Positions 1 to 7,837 of a stretch of DNA of 64,000 nucleotides are shown here, piece by piece (position 1 is the first letter of the stretch; every line of letters begins with the position of its first letter). Where the stretch lies: contig NZ_JAHUXH010000009.1 of NCBI RefSeq assembly GCF_019219825.1, positions 124,001 to 188,000 on the forward strand. Direction: 5' to 3'. Made by a program: the position numbers and the translations under genes. Source of the stretch: Streptomyces sp. TRM70350 (lineage in GTDB: Bacteria; Actinomycetota; Actinomycetes; Streptomycetales; Streptomycetaceae). The notes under the pieces are model-generated. The model did no database searches, had not been told where the DNA came from, and was given only the letters and a program-made list of their open reading frames with translations.

Positions 1-93
1 CCTGTCATGATCATGGACGCGCGCCGCCGGATCTCCGTCATCGAGACCCTCCTGGCACTCGTCGGCCACGCGCTCGACGAGACACCCGAGTAG
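1..93 (+). CDS. 3' end of an unidentified gene (partial)
   Basis: An open frame enters from the left edge and ends at TAG 91-93, giving about 30 residues that finish in ETPE. It is rich in Arg, Leu and Val and looks like the last helix of a soluble protein, possibly a regulator, but the family cannot be told from so little. It lies 24 bp upstream of the flavin monooxygenase on the same strand, so the two may be co-transcribed. Confidence 0.5.
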   Translation, partial: PVMIMDARRRISVIETLLALVGHALDETPE

Positions 94-117
94 ACCGACC
101 TAGGAGCTACCACCCGC

Positions 118-1374
118 ATGCGGAAGATACTCGTCGTCGGAGCCGGTCAGTCCGGACTCCAGCTCGCCCTCGGACTCCAGTCGCACGGGTACGAGGTCAC
201 CCTGATGTCGAACCGGACGGCGGACGAGATCCGCTCCGGCCGGGTCATGTCGACGCAGTGCATGTTCCACACGGCCCTCCAGCACGAGCGTGATCTCCAG
301 CTGAACTTCTGGGAGTCCCAGGCCCCGAAGATCGAAGGACTCGGCGTCTCGGTCGCGGCCCCCGGCTCCTTCGACCCGGGCCCCTCGCAGCGGGCGATCG
401 ACTGGGTGGGCAAGCTGGACGGGTACGCCCAGTCGGTGGACCAGCGGGTGAAGATGGCCGGCTGGATGGAGACGTTCGCGCAGCGCGGCGGTCAGCTGGT
501 CATCCACGGCGCGGCGGTCGGGGACCTCGACTACTTCTCCCGTACGTACGACCTGGTGCTGGTCTCGGCGGGCAAGGGCGAGCTGGTGCAGATGTTCGCC
601 CGCGATCCCGAGCGCTCCCCGTACAGCGAGCCGCAGCGCGCCCTCGCCGTCGCCTACGTGCACGGTCTCGGCCCGCGCCCGGAGCACCCGGAGTTCGAGG
701 CGGTGCGGTGCAACCTGGTGCCCGGCGTCGGCGAGCTGTTCGTGATGCCGTGCCTGACCACCTCCGGCCGCGCCGACATCCTCTTCTGGGAGGGCATACC
801 CGGCGGCCCGCTGGACGTCTTCAACGGCGTCAAGGACCCCGCGGAGCACCTCTCCCTGACCCTGGAACTCATGGAGAAGTTCCTCCCCTGGGAGTACGCG
901 CGGGCCACCAAGGCCGAACTGACCGACGCGAACGGCACCCTCTCCGGCCGTTACGCCCCCACCGTTCGCAATCCCATCGGCCGCCTGCCCGGCGGCGGCC
1001 TGGTGCTCGGGGTCGCCGACGTGGTCGTCGCCAACGACCCGATCACCGGCCAGGGCTCCAACTCGGCGTCCAAGTGCGCCGCCTCCTACCTCGCCTCGAT
1101 CCTGGAACACGGCGACCAGCCGTTCGACGAGACCTGGATGCAGCAGACGTTCGACCGCTACTGGGCCACCGCCCAGCACGTCACCAAGTGGACCAACGCC
1201 ATGCTGGCCCCGCCGCCCGAGCACGTCCTCAACCTGATCGGCGCCGCTGGCCAGCTCCAGCCGGTCGCCGACCGCTTCGCCAACGGCTTCAACGACCCGG
1301 CGGACTTCGAGAACTTCTTCTACGAGCCGGAGAAGGCCGAGGCCTACCTCGCCTCTCTGGCCCAGCCGCGGTAG
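118..1374 (+). CDS. StyA-like FAD-dependent styrene/indole monooxygenase
   Basis: Predicted 418-residue flavoprotein of the styrene monooxygenase oxygenase-subunit (StyA) family, which epoxidises aromatic alkenes or indole using reduced FAD from a separate reductase. The N-terminus has the Rossmann motif GAGQSGLQLALGL (residues 8-20), and a late segment near residue 300 reads DPITGQGSNSASK, the second FAD-contact region of this family. Length matches StyA (about 410-420). The ATG at 118 follows AGGAGC at 102-107. No flavin reductase (StyB) gene is nearby, so a reductase must come from elsewhere if the enzyme works. The 3' end overlaps the convergent peptidase gene by 31 bp. The true substrate is unknown. 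Confidence 0.85.
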   Translation: MRKILVVGAGQSGLQLALGLQSHGYEVTLMSNRTADEIRSGRVMSTQCMFHTALQHERDLQLNFWESQAPKIEGLGVSVAAPGSFDPGPSQRAIDWVGKLDGYAQSVDQRVKMAGWMETFAQRGGQLVIHGAAVGDLDYFSRTYDLVLVSAGKGELVQMFARDPERSPYSEPQRALAVAYVHGLGPRPEHPEFEAVRCNLVPGVGELFVMPCLTTSGRADILFWEGIPGGPLDVFNGVKDPAEHLSLTLELMEKFLPWEYARATKAELTDANGTLSGRYAPTVRNPIGRLPGGGLVLGVADVVVANDPITGQGSNSASKCAASYLASILEHGDQPFDETWMQQTFDRYWATAQHVTKWTNAMLAPPPEHVLNLIGAAGQLQPVADRFANGFNDPADFENFFYEPEKAEAYLASLAQPR

Positions 1375-2444
1375 GGGCGCGGGGCGTGCGGCGGCCGTGG
1401 GTTCGCCTGGTCCGGGCGGACGGCTCCCAGGATCGGGTTGTTCGCGAGGGGGGCGACCTCGATCTTCTCGCCGACGCGGGGGGCGTGGACGACCTTGCCC
1501 TCGCCCAGGTACATCGCCACGTGCGTGGCCTCGGGGAAGTAGATCACCAGGTCGCCGGGGCGTAGTTCCTCCAGCGGAATGCGGGGGAGCCGGGCCCACT
1601 GCTCCTGGCTGGTGCGGGGGATGGTGGTCCCGGCGTGGGCCCAGGCCTGGGAGGTCAGCCCGGAGCAGTCGTACCTCTTCGGGCCCTCCGCGCCCCACTC
1701 GTACGGCTTCCCGACCTGCCGCATGGCGTAGCGCACGGCCCGGCCGCCCCGCGAGGACGGCTTGGCGTCGTCGCCGAGCGCACCGGAGGACACCAGCTCC
1801 TGCTGCGCTTTGGCGATCCCCTTGTCCTCGAACTCGGCGAGCGCGGTCAGCTGCTCGGCGCTGAGCGAGGCGAGCAGCCTCTCCACCTCGTCGAGCCGCT
1901 TGCGCACCTCGTCCCGTTCCTTCTTCCGCCGCTCGGCGAGGGCGAGTTGCCGGTCCAGCGCGGCCCTCGCCTTGCGGGCCAGCTCGTCGGCCTTCTTCTC
2001 GTGGCCGGTCATGTCCGTGACCGTCCTGGCCCGCTCCCGCGCCAGCTGTTTGACCACATGCCCCTGTTCGAGCGCGTGCTGCGGATCGCGGGCGAGCAGC
2101 AGGCGGACGTACGGCGAGATGTCGCTGCGGCCCTGGTACTGCTGGCGGGCCAGCCGGCCGGCCGCGCCCCGGCTGTCGTGCAGGGCGAGCCGCGCGCGGG
2201 CCAGCGCACTGTCCAGTCGCCGGACCTCGGTGCGCTGTTTCTTCAGCCGCTCCTCGGTGGCGTTGTAGGCCTCGGTGGCCTTCTCGGCCTCCCGGTACAG
2301 CCGCTGAAGGTCCGTCAGCAGCTTGGCGACGGACCGCTCCGGGGTCTCGCCCGGCTCCGGTACGGCCGCCGCGGGCACGGCTGCGAGGACGGCGTGGGCC
2401 GCCACGGTCGCCGTACACACCAGGCGCAGTAGCCTTCCTGACAC
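1344..2444 (-). CDS. Secreted NlpC/P60 (C40) cell-wall peptidase with coiled coil
   Basis: 366-residue secreted peptidoglycan hydrolase that should cleave stem peptides (D-Glu to diamino acid bonds) outside the membrane. Residues 1-28 are a signal peptide (positive n-region, hydrophobic h-region, AAA cleavage region). Residues 35-215 are charged and heptad-like, a long coiled coil typical of RipA/Cgl-type hydrolases. The NlpC/P60 domain fills residues 232-350 with catalytic Cys260 in DCSGL, His308 in THVAMYLG and a third polar residue, His320. The ATG at 2444 is the natural start. The gene converges on the monooxygenase and overlaps its end. No c-di-AMP riboswitch could be recognised upstream. 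Confidence 0.92.
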   Translation of the reverse strand: MSGRLLRLVCTATVAAHAVLAAVPAAAVPEPGETPERSVAKLLTDLQRLYREAEKATEAYNATEERLKKQRTEVRRLDSALARARLALHDSRGAAGRLARQQYQGRSDISPYVRLLLARDPQHALEQGHVVKQLARERARTVTDMTGHEKKADELARKARAALDRQLALAERRKKERDEVRKRLDEVERLLASLSAEQLTALAEFEDKGIAKAQQELVSSGALGDDAKPSSRGGRAVRYAMRQVGKPYEWGAEGPKRYDCSGLTSQAWAHAGTTIPRTSQEQWARLPRIPLEELRPGDLVIYFPEATHVAMYLGEGKVVHAPRVGEKIEVAPLANNPILGAVRPDQANPRPPHAPRPYRGWAREAR

Positions 2445-2547
2445 GTCATCACCTCCGGTGCGGGGCAGCGGGTCCGCTCCGCACCGCGAGCATGTGACGT
2501 GCCCTCGCGTTCCGCGCGCCGACCGTCCGCGGGATGGCGTAACGAGG

Positions 2548-2862
2548 TCACCCGTCCGCGTCGTCCGGCTTGCCTCCCGGCGTGGCGTCCGGCCTGCGCC
2601 ACGGCCATCTGAGCCGGTCGCCGCCCTGGTCGCCCGCGGGGTCGTGGACGTACTTCCAGCGGTGGGTGAGCCTGCCCTTGCCGCGGGACACCCGGCGGTA
2701 GATCAGAACCGTGGGCGCGCCGCCGTGCGGGTCCGGGACCGGGATGCGGTACGTCTTCGGCGGGTGCCCGGTGAGTCCGAGGAGCACGGGCAGCACGCGG
2801 CCGTCCATGGGCCCGCCCTCGAAGGGGGTGTCTTCGCTCTTCACGGCACCAGTCTCAGCCAT
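2548..2862 (-). CDS. Small hypothetical protein
   Basis: 104-residue soluble protein with no signal peptide or membrane segment. The middle (KTYRIPVPDPHGGAPTVLIY) suggests a beta-rich fold, followed by RRVSRGKGRLTHRWKYV and a charged, low-complexity tail. I do not recognise a named family. It lies between the hairpin element at 2870 and the peptidase gene, both on the minus strand, so it may be transcribed with the peptidase. Codon use is normal for the genome (GC-rich third positions), which supports it being a real gene. Confidence 0.6.
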   Translation of the reverse strand: MAETGAVKSEDTPFEGGPMDGRVLPVLLGLTGHPPKTYRIPVPDPHGGAPTVLIYRRVSRGKGRLTHRWKYVHDPAGDQGGDRLRWPWRRPDATPGGKPDDADG

Positions 2863-2869
2863 CCGCCGA

Positions 2870-2925
2870 GGGCCTGTCGTTTGGATCAGGCCCCGCGTCT
2901 GCGGCGTGATCCAAACGACAGGCCC
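2870..2925. terminator. Perfect 19-bp inverted repeat, terminator-like
   Basis: Left arm 2870-2888 (GGGCCTGTCGTTTGGATCA) and right arm 2907-2925 are exact reverse complements around an 18-nt GC-rich loop. The element begins one base before the stop codon of the TetR gene and faces the hypothetical gene, so it can terminate minus-strand transcripts. From memory, this GGGCCTGTCGTTTGGATCA hairpin recurs in intergenic regions of many Streptomyces genomes, so it may be a dispersed repeat rather than a private terminator. No T-tract follows. Confidence 0.75.
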
Positions 2926-3564
2926 CTAGGCCAGGGCCGCCACGACGGACGCGGTCTGCGGGTCGCGGGCGGCGGTCACCGACAGTACGGCGACGAACTG
3001 TTCCACCAGCCAGTCCCTCAGTTCGTCCAGGGGTGGCTGCTTGTCCTCGTCGAGCCAGATGAGGGAGGCGGCCTCCACCGCGGTGATCCACATCCGGACG
3101 GTCATGCGCAGCCGGGGGCCCGGGTCGGCGATGCCGAGGTGGCGCATGATGTGCACGGCCGCGGCCCGGCGTACGCCGTCCACGATGGCGGTCGTACGGG
3201 AGGTCTCCACCACGCTGCCGCCCTGGAGCAGGGCGCTGAAGCCGGCGTCGTGCTGGTCGACGAAGGCGAGGTAGCGGTCCAGGGCGCGGGACAGCCGGGG
3301 CAGGAGCGGTCCCTCGCGCGGCTCGTCGAAGCAGAGCTGCAGCTCCTCGGCGGCGGAGCGGAGGGCGGCCTCGTACAACTGCTGCTTGCCGCCCGGGAAG
3401 TAGCGGTACACCAGGGGGCGGGAGACCCCGGCCGCCGCCGCCACGTCGTCGAGGGAGACGTCCTCGGGGGCGCGGTGGGCGAAGAGGGTGAGCGCGGCGT
3501 CCAGCAGCTGACGGCGGCGTTCCTCGACGCTGAGGCGGCGGTATGAGGGGGCGGAGGGGGTCAT
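2926..3564 (-). CDS. TetR/AcrR-family transcriptional regulator
   Basis: 212-residue regulator. Residues 10-60 form the TetR DNA-binding domain: RRRQLLDAALTLFAHRAPEDV then the helix-turn-helix VSLDDVAAAAGVSRPLVYRYF. The C-terminal ligand-binding half is all-helical, with TSRTTAIVDGVRRAAAVHIM typical of regulators near fatty-acid or redox enzymes. It lies downstream of, and on the same strand as, the AurF-like diiron gene (125-bp gap), and probably controls that gene and the divergent diiron gene. A candidate TetR-type palindrome lies in their shared promoter at 4686-4704. The ligand is unknown. Confidence 0.9.
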   Translation of the reverse strand: MTPSAPSYRRLSVEERRRQLLDAALTLFAHRAPEDVSLDDVAAAAGVSRPLVYRYFPGGKQQLYEAALRSAAEELQLCFDEPREGPLLPRLSRALDRYLAFVDQHDAGFSALLQGGSVVETSRTTAIVDGVRRAAAVHIMRHLGIADPGPRLRMTVRMWITAVEAASLIWLDEDKQPPLDELRDWLVEQFVAVLSVTAARDPQTASVVAALA

Positions 3565-3589
3565 ACGGGGCAGCGTAGTCGGCCGGGTG

Positions 3590-3665
3590 CGGGTTCGTGG
3601 TGGCTGGTCGCGCCCACGCGGCGGAGCCGCATGTTGATACAGCCCCGCGCCCCTGGGGGCGTTCC
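3590..3665. repeat. Streptomyces-type intergenic hairpin element
   Basis: The segment between the TetR and AurF-like genes contains GGCTGGTCGCGCCCACGCGG, a small hairpin GGCGGAGCCGC, and CAGCCCCGCGCCCCTGGGGGC. I recognise this combination as a recurrent intergenic element in Streptomyces chromosomes (from memory, not checked). It probably forms structured RNA or acts as a terminator. No gene is visible here. Confidence 0.5.
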
Positions 3666-3688
3666 CGCACCCGAACGACGACCCACCC

Positions 3689-4627
3689 CTATGCCAACAA
3701 CCCCGAAGACCTCCAAAGCCGCCGCCCCACCCCCCGCAGCACCCCGATGTCGTCCAGGAAGTCCGTCAGACGCTTCGCCCCCGCCTGCATGACCTCCCGC
3801 CGATGCCCACTCGCCGTCACCTGCGCCATCGCCTCCCGCTTGTCCAGCCCCACGTTGGTGTAGACCTCGGGATTGACGAAGGCGACCGAGAACACCCGGG
3901 CGAACTCCCCTGATGTGAGCCGCGTGAACTCCTGGGACCACTTCGGCGCGGTGACCATCTGCCGCCGCAGCTCCTCGCGGGCGTACCGCACGTGCCGGGC
4001 CTCCTCCACGACGTGGATGCGCGTGACCCCCCGGATCAGCGGCTGCACCCGCTCGTCGGGAAAGGTCAGCCGCTGCATCCAGTCGAGGACCTCCTCGCCG
4101 AGCAGGGTCGCGGTGAAGGAACCGGGCGTGGTGGAGACCGTCTTGAACAGGCGGCCGAGGTTCTGGTGCACCCGGCTCACCGGGTACCAGGGCGTCTCAC
4201 CGCGCGCGATCAGCCGGGCGAACATCTTCGAGTGCCGGCACTCGTCCTCGATCTCGGTCAGCGCGTAGCGCACGTGCGCGCTCGTCGCCGCCTTGTCGTA
4301 GATGTGCCGGACCAGCAGCTGCATCAGGATGATCTCGAACCAGATGCCCAGGGACGCCAGCGCCGCCGCCTCGTGCCGGGAGAGCAGGATCCGCTGTTCC
4401 TCGCTCATCCGCTTCCACATCGGTGTGTCGTACAGCGACACCAGCTCCGGCGGCCAGAACCACTTGCCCTCCTCGAAGGGCGCGTCCCAGTCCAGTTCCT
4501 TGTCCGGGTCGAAGGAGTGCCTGGCGGAGGAGTCGAGCAGCCGCTCGGCCACCTGCTCGCGGTCCTTGAGCAGGCCGAGCGCGTCGCGCAGCCCTGCCAG
4601 GGCTTCGGTTTCGGTGAGGGTCGTCAT
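3689..4627 (-). CDS. AurF-like diiron oxygenase
   Basis: 312-residue member of the p-aminobenzoate N-oxygenase (AurF) superfamily of non-haem diiron enzymes. The metal-ligand pattern is visible: Glu86 (SRHEAA), Glu129 and His132 (DECRH), Glu178 (LLGEEVLD), His205, Glu209 and His212 (HVVEEARH), i.e. the seven-ligand arrangement of AurF with an extra histidine before the second ExxH. Known members oxidise aryl amines or fatty-acyl substrates; the substrate here is unknown. The gene is divergent from another diiron protein across a 89-bp promoter and is followed by a TetR gene. Start ATG 4627. Confidence 0.85.
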   Translation of the reverse strand: MTTLTETEALAGLRDALGLLKDREQVAERLLDSSARHSFDPDKELDWDAPFEEGKWFWPPELVSLYDTPMWKRMSEEQRILLSRHEAAALASLGIWFEIILMQLLVRHIYDKAATSAHVRYALTEIEDECRHSKMFARLIARGETPWYPVSRVHQNLGRLFKTVSTTPGSFTATLLGEEVLDWMQRLTFPDERVQPLIRGVTRIHVVEEARHVRYAREELRRQMVTAPKWSQEFTRLTSGEFARVFSVAFVNPEVYTNVGLDKREAMAQVTASGHRREVMQAGAKRLTDFLDDIGVLRGVGRRLWRSSGLLA

Positions 4628-4685
4628 GCGCTTATGAGACTGCCCGTCAGCAAGGCCGTCAATCCCCTGCGCGCAACTTGTTGAC

Positions 4686-4704
4686 CACGCGTCTACTACG
4701 TGTG
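4686..4704. promoter_or_regulatory. Candidate operator palindrome between divergent diiron genes
   Basis: The 19-bp sequence CACGCGTCTACTACGTGTG is an imperfect palindrome: 12 of 14 arm positions pair (CACnCGT then ACGnGTG). It overlaps a TTGACC (4681-4686) that could be a -35 element for the plus-strand gene. Size and symmetry fit a TetR dimer site, and a TetR gene is next door. This assignment is inference. Confidence 0.45.
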
Positions 4705-4716
4705 AATCTGCGGGAC

Positions 4717-5829
4717 ATGTCGACCTTCGACCTGTACGCCATGGACCCCGGGAAGCCCCTCTGGCCGGTGCCCGCGACCGGCTCGGCCCGGTTCAGCTGG
4801 GAGTACGACGACGGACGCGACCGCCTGCTGGCCCTCTACCAGAAGGGCAAGGACAAGCAGTGGGACGGCCGGCGGCGGATCGACTGGGACCTGGAGGTGG
4901 ACCCGTACGACCCCCTCGGCACCCCCGACGAGGCGCTCTCCCTGCACGGCACCAGGCACTGGGCGAAACTCTCCGAGCGGGACAAGGGCGAACTGCGCCG
5001 CCACTACGCCTCCTGGCAGTTCAGCCAGTTCCTGCACGGCGAGCAGGGCGCGATGATCTGCGCGGCCCGGATCGTGGAGTCCGTGCCCGACCTCGACGCC
5101 AAGTTCTACTCGGCGACCCAGACCATGGACGAGGCCCGGCACGCGGAGATCTACGCCCGCTTCCTGCAAGAGAAGATCGGGATGCTCTACCCGATCAACG
5201 ACAACCTCCAGTCCCTGCTCGGCGACACCCTGCGCGACAGCCGCTGGGACATGCCCTACCTCGGGATGCAGGTGCTCATCGAGGGCCTCGCGCTCGCCGC
5301 CTTCGGCATGATCCGCGACACCACCGACAAACCGCTGCCCCAGCAGATCCTGGCGTACGTCATGCAGGACGAGGCCCGGCACGTGGCCTTCGGGCGGATG
5401 GCGCTGCGGGACTACTACCAGCAGCTCACCGACGCCGAACTGCGCGAACGCGAGGAGTTCGTGATCGAGGGCTGCTATCTGATGCGGGACCGGCTGCGCG
5501 GCGTGGAGGTGCTGGAGAACTTCGGCGTCCCGCGCGCCGAGGCGGAGGAGTACAGCGAACGCTCCGAGTTCCTCGCCCTGTTCCGCAAGCTGCTGTTCAG
5601 CCGGATCGTGCCGTGCGTGAAGGACATAGGCCTGTGGGGCAAGCGCCTGCAGCAGGCCTATGTCGACATGGGCGTCTTCGAGATGGGTGACTCCAACCTC
5701 GACCTGCTGATGGCGCAGGACGAGGAGATCGCCGAGCAGCTCGACGCGGAGCGGTTCGCGGCGGAGGAACGGGAGCGGGTGGCGGAGGTGACGGAGGCGA
5801 TCCGGGCGGGGGCCGGCGAGGACTCCTAG
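4717..5829 (+). CDS. Ferritin-like diiron protein
   Basis: 370-residue protein of the ferritin-like/R2-like superfamily with six recognisable metal ligands: Glu109 (GEQGAM), Glu139 and His142 (DEARH), Glu189 (IEGLAL), Glu219 and His222 (second DEARH). It should bind two irons and activate oxygen; the substrate is unknown. I start at ATG 4717 (MSTFDLYAMD) because an upstream in-frame TTG at 4678 would add 13 residues that overlap the promoter palindrome. It diverges from the AurF-like gene, and its stop overlaps the convergent DUF3291 gene by 4 bp. The two diiron enzymes probably act together. Confidence 0.85.
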   Translation: MSTFDLYAMDPGKPLWPVPATGSARFSWEYDDGRDRLLALYQKGKDKQWDGRRRIDWDLEVDPYDPLGTPDEALSLHGTRHWAKLSERDKGELRRHYASWQFSQFLHGEQGAMICAARIVESVPDLDAKFYSATQTMDEARHAEIYARFLQEKIGMLYPINDNLQSLLGDTLRDSRWDMPYLGMQVLIEGLALAAFGMIRDTTDKPLPQQILAYVMQDEARHVAFGRMALRDYYQQLTDAELREREEFVIEGCYLMRDRLRGVEVLENFGVPRAEAEEYSERSEFLALFRKLLFSRIVPCVKDIGLWGKRLQQAYVDMGVFEMGDSNLDLLMAQDEEIAEQLDAERFAAEERERVAEVTEAIRAGAGEDS

Positions 5830-6335
5830 ACCGTGCAGCCCAGGCCCTCGGGGACCTCACCCGTCACCGGCACCGCGCTCCCCGGCGGGAACGACGTCCG
5901 CAGCGTGAAGGCGTACGGCGTCGGGCCGTGCGTGCGCAGGTGGAGCAGCCGCGCCTCGGCCTCGGCGACGGTCGGCCGGTGCCCGGCGGGGACCCACCAC
6001 AGCGCGGTGACCGCCTCCTGCAACCGCTCGAACCACTCCCTGCGCCGCGCCAGCATCTCCCGGTGCCGCCCCTGGTACATGTAGGCGGTCAGGGCGTTGG
6101 TGTCCCGCCACACCGTCATGTTGACGATGAGCCAGTCGTCGCCGAAGAAGGGCACGTCGGTGGCATTGCCGGAGTCGCCCTGCAGCCGCCAGACGAAACC
6201 GTCGGCGGCGTCGGCGGCGGCATTCACGGGGTCGAGGTTGTCGACGAAGTCCTTCAGCTGCGGGGAGTCCAACGGGGCTTTGAGACGGGCGATGTTGACC
6301 TGGGCGAGTTCGTACGCGGGCGCGGGTTCCGTCAT
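5826..6335 (-). CDS. DUF3291 domain protein
   Basis: 169-residue cytosolic protein matching DUF3291, a dimeric alpha/beta-barrel fold related to antibiotic monooxygenase-type domains. Typical features are the opening YELAQVNIARLKAPLDSP, the block GFVWRLQGDSGNATDVPFFGDD, and VNMTVWRDTNALTAYMYQGRH. I chose ATG 6335 (MTEPAPAYELAQ) over an upstream in-frame ATG at 6383, because conservation starts at YELAQVN and the longer form would run into the end of the PBP gene. Function is unknown; it converges with the ferritin-like gene. Confidence 0.8.
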   Translation of the reverse strand: MTEPAPAYELAQVNIARLKAPLDSPQLKDFVDNLDPVNAAADAADGFVWRLQGDSGNATDVPFFGDDWLIVNMTVWRDTNALTAYMYQGRHREMLARRREWFERLQEAVTALWWVPAGHRPTVAEAEARLLHLRTHGPTPYAFTLRTSFPPGSAVPVTGEVPEGLGCTV

Positions 6336-6379
6336 GACCGAACGGTAGGTCGGCGCCCGAGCGCCGTGGTACCCCCGTC

Positions 6380-7837
6380 TCACGGCTTGAGAACCGCCTG
6401 CATCACCGCCCGCGCGATCGGCGCCGCCATACTGCCCCCGGTGATGTCACGGCGGTGCGCCGCGGCGTCCTCCACCACCACCGCGACCGCGACCTTCGGT
6501 TCCAGATCGTGGTCGCCCTGCGCCCAGGAGACGAACCAGGCGTACGGGGTACCGGAGTTGTCGACGCCGTGCTGGGCGGTGCCGGTCTTGCCGCCGACCG
6601 TCGCGCCGGGGATCATGGCGTTGGTGCCGGTGCCGTCCTCCACCACGTTCCGCATCAGCTCCCGCATCCACCGGGCGGTCGAGGGGTGCATTGCCCGGCG
6701 GAGCGGGCGGGCGCCGGCCGTGAAGACCGTGGCGCCCCGGGCGGTGGTGATCCGTTCCACCAGGTACGGCTCCCGCACCTGGCCCCCGTTGGCGACCGCC
6801 GCCGACACCATCGCCATCTGCAACGGCGTGGCCCGGGTGTTGTACTGGCCGATCGAGGACAGGGCCAGCTGCGCCTTGTCGACCGAGGTGTCGAAGGTGC
6901 TCGGCGCCACCGAGTAGGGGATGCGCAGCTCGGAGTCGTTGAAGCCGAACGCGTGGGCCGTGGCGGCCATGTCCGTCACGCCCACGTCCACGCCCAGCTT
7001 GGCGAAGACCGTGTTGCAGGACTTCTCGAAGGCGTCCCGCAGCGAGGCGTCCGCACAGCCCTCGGCCTCGTTGCGCAGGGTCGTCGTGGTGCCGGGCAGG
7101 GTGTACGGGTCGGGCGAGCGGGTCCGCTCGTCGAGGTTGGTGATCACCCCGGCGTCCAGCGCGGCCGCCGCGGTGACCACCTTGAACGTCGAGCCCGGCG
7201 GATACGTCTGCCGTACCGCCCGGTTGAGCATCGGCTTGTCCGGGTCCTCGTTCAGGCCCAGCCAGGACCGGGTCACCGCCGGTCCGTTCCCCGACAGCGC
7301 CCCCGGGTCGTACGACGGCGTGGAGACCAGCGCCAGGATCCGCCCCGTCGCCGGTTCGATCGCCGCGACCGCGCCCTTGCGGTTGCCCAGCCCCCGGAAC
7401 GCCGCCTGCTGCGCCGCCGCGTTGAGCGTGGTGGCGACGTCGCCGCCGGGGTTCCGGGTGCGGGCGAAGTCGTTCCACAGAGGGAACGGCGAGAGCCGCG
7501 GGTCGGTGCCGGACAGGGTGCCGTCCTCGGCCTGCTCCAGGAACGTCGTGCCGTATTTCTGCGAGGCGAATCCGGTCACGGGGGCGTACAACGGGCCCTG
7601 TTGGTACGTGCGTTCGTAGCGGAGGTGTTCGCCGGTGTCCTTGGAGCCGGTGACCGGGCGGCCGCCGACCAGGATGTCGCCGCGCGGCTGGCCGTAACGG
7701 GCGATGTCCTGGCGCCGGTTGGCCGGGCTGTCGTCGTACGCCTGGGCCTGGAAGACCTGGATGCGGGCCGCGTTGACCAGGAGGGCGGCCAGCAGCAGGG
7801 CGCAGAACGCGGCGGCGTAGCGGATGTGGCGGGTCAC
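6380..7837 (-). CDS. Class B penicillin-binding protein (transpeptidase)
   Basis: 485-residue membrane-anchored DD-transpeptidase that cross-links peptidoglycan. One N-terminal membrane segment lies at residues 7-24. A dimerisation/linker region follows, then the transpeptidase domain with the three active-site motifs: Ser216-TFK, SCN (273-275) and KTGTA (417-421). The GTG at 7837 overlaps the stop of the FtsW/RodA gene (GTGA), showing translational coupling to its SEDS partner. Length and order match the SEDS-PBP pairs of actinobacteria. This pair is not beside pknB/pstP genes here, so it is probably an additional pair alongside the main rodA-pbpA set. Confidence 0.93.
   Translation of the reverse strand: MTRHIRYAAAFCALLLAALLVNAARIQVFQAQAYDDSPANRRQDIARYGQPRGDILVGGRPVTGSKDTGEHLRYERTYQQGPLYAPVTGFASQKYGTTFLEQAEDGTLSGTDPRLSPFPLWNDFARTRNPGGDVATTLNAAAQQAAFRGLGNRKGAVAAIEPATGRILALVSTPSYDPGALSGNGPAVTRSWLGLNEDPDKPMLNRAVRQTYPPGSTFKVVTAAAALDAGVITNLDERTRSPDPYTLPGTTTTLRNEAEGCADASLRDAFEKSCNTVFAKLGVDVGVTDMAATAHAFGFNDSELRIPYSVAPSTFDTSVDKAQLALSSIGQYNTRATPLQMAMVSAAVANGGQVREPYLVERITTARGATVFTAGARPLRRAMHPSTARWMRELMRNVVEDGTGTNAMIPGATVGGKTGTAQHGVDNSGTPYAWFVSWAQGDHDLEPKVAVAVVVEDAAAHRRDITGGSMAAPIARAVMQAVLKP

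Noticed and set aside
100..2418. Long minus-strand frame over the monooxygenase and peptidase genes
   Set aside because: Low-complexity antisense product in a different frame from the NlpC/P60 gene; no motif.
2445..2547. c-di-AMP (ydaO) riboswitch upstream of the NlpC/P60 gene
   Set aside because: Such switches often precede these genes in Streptomyces, but the short leader here lacks a recognisable aptamer.
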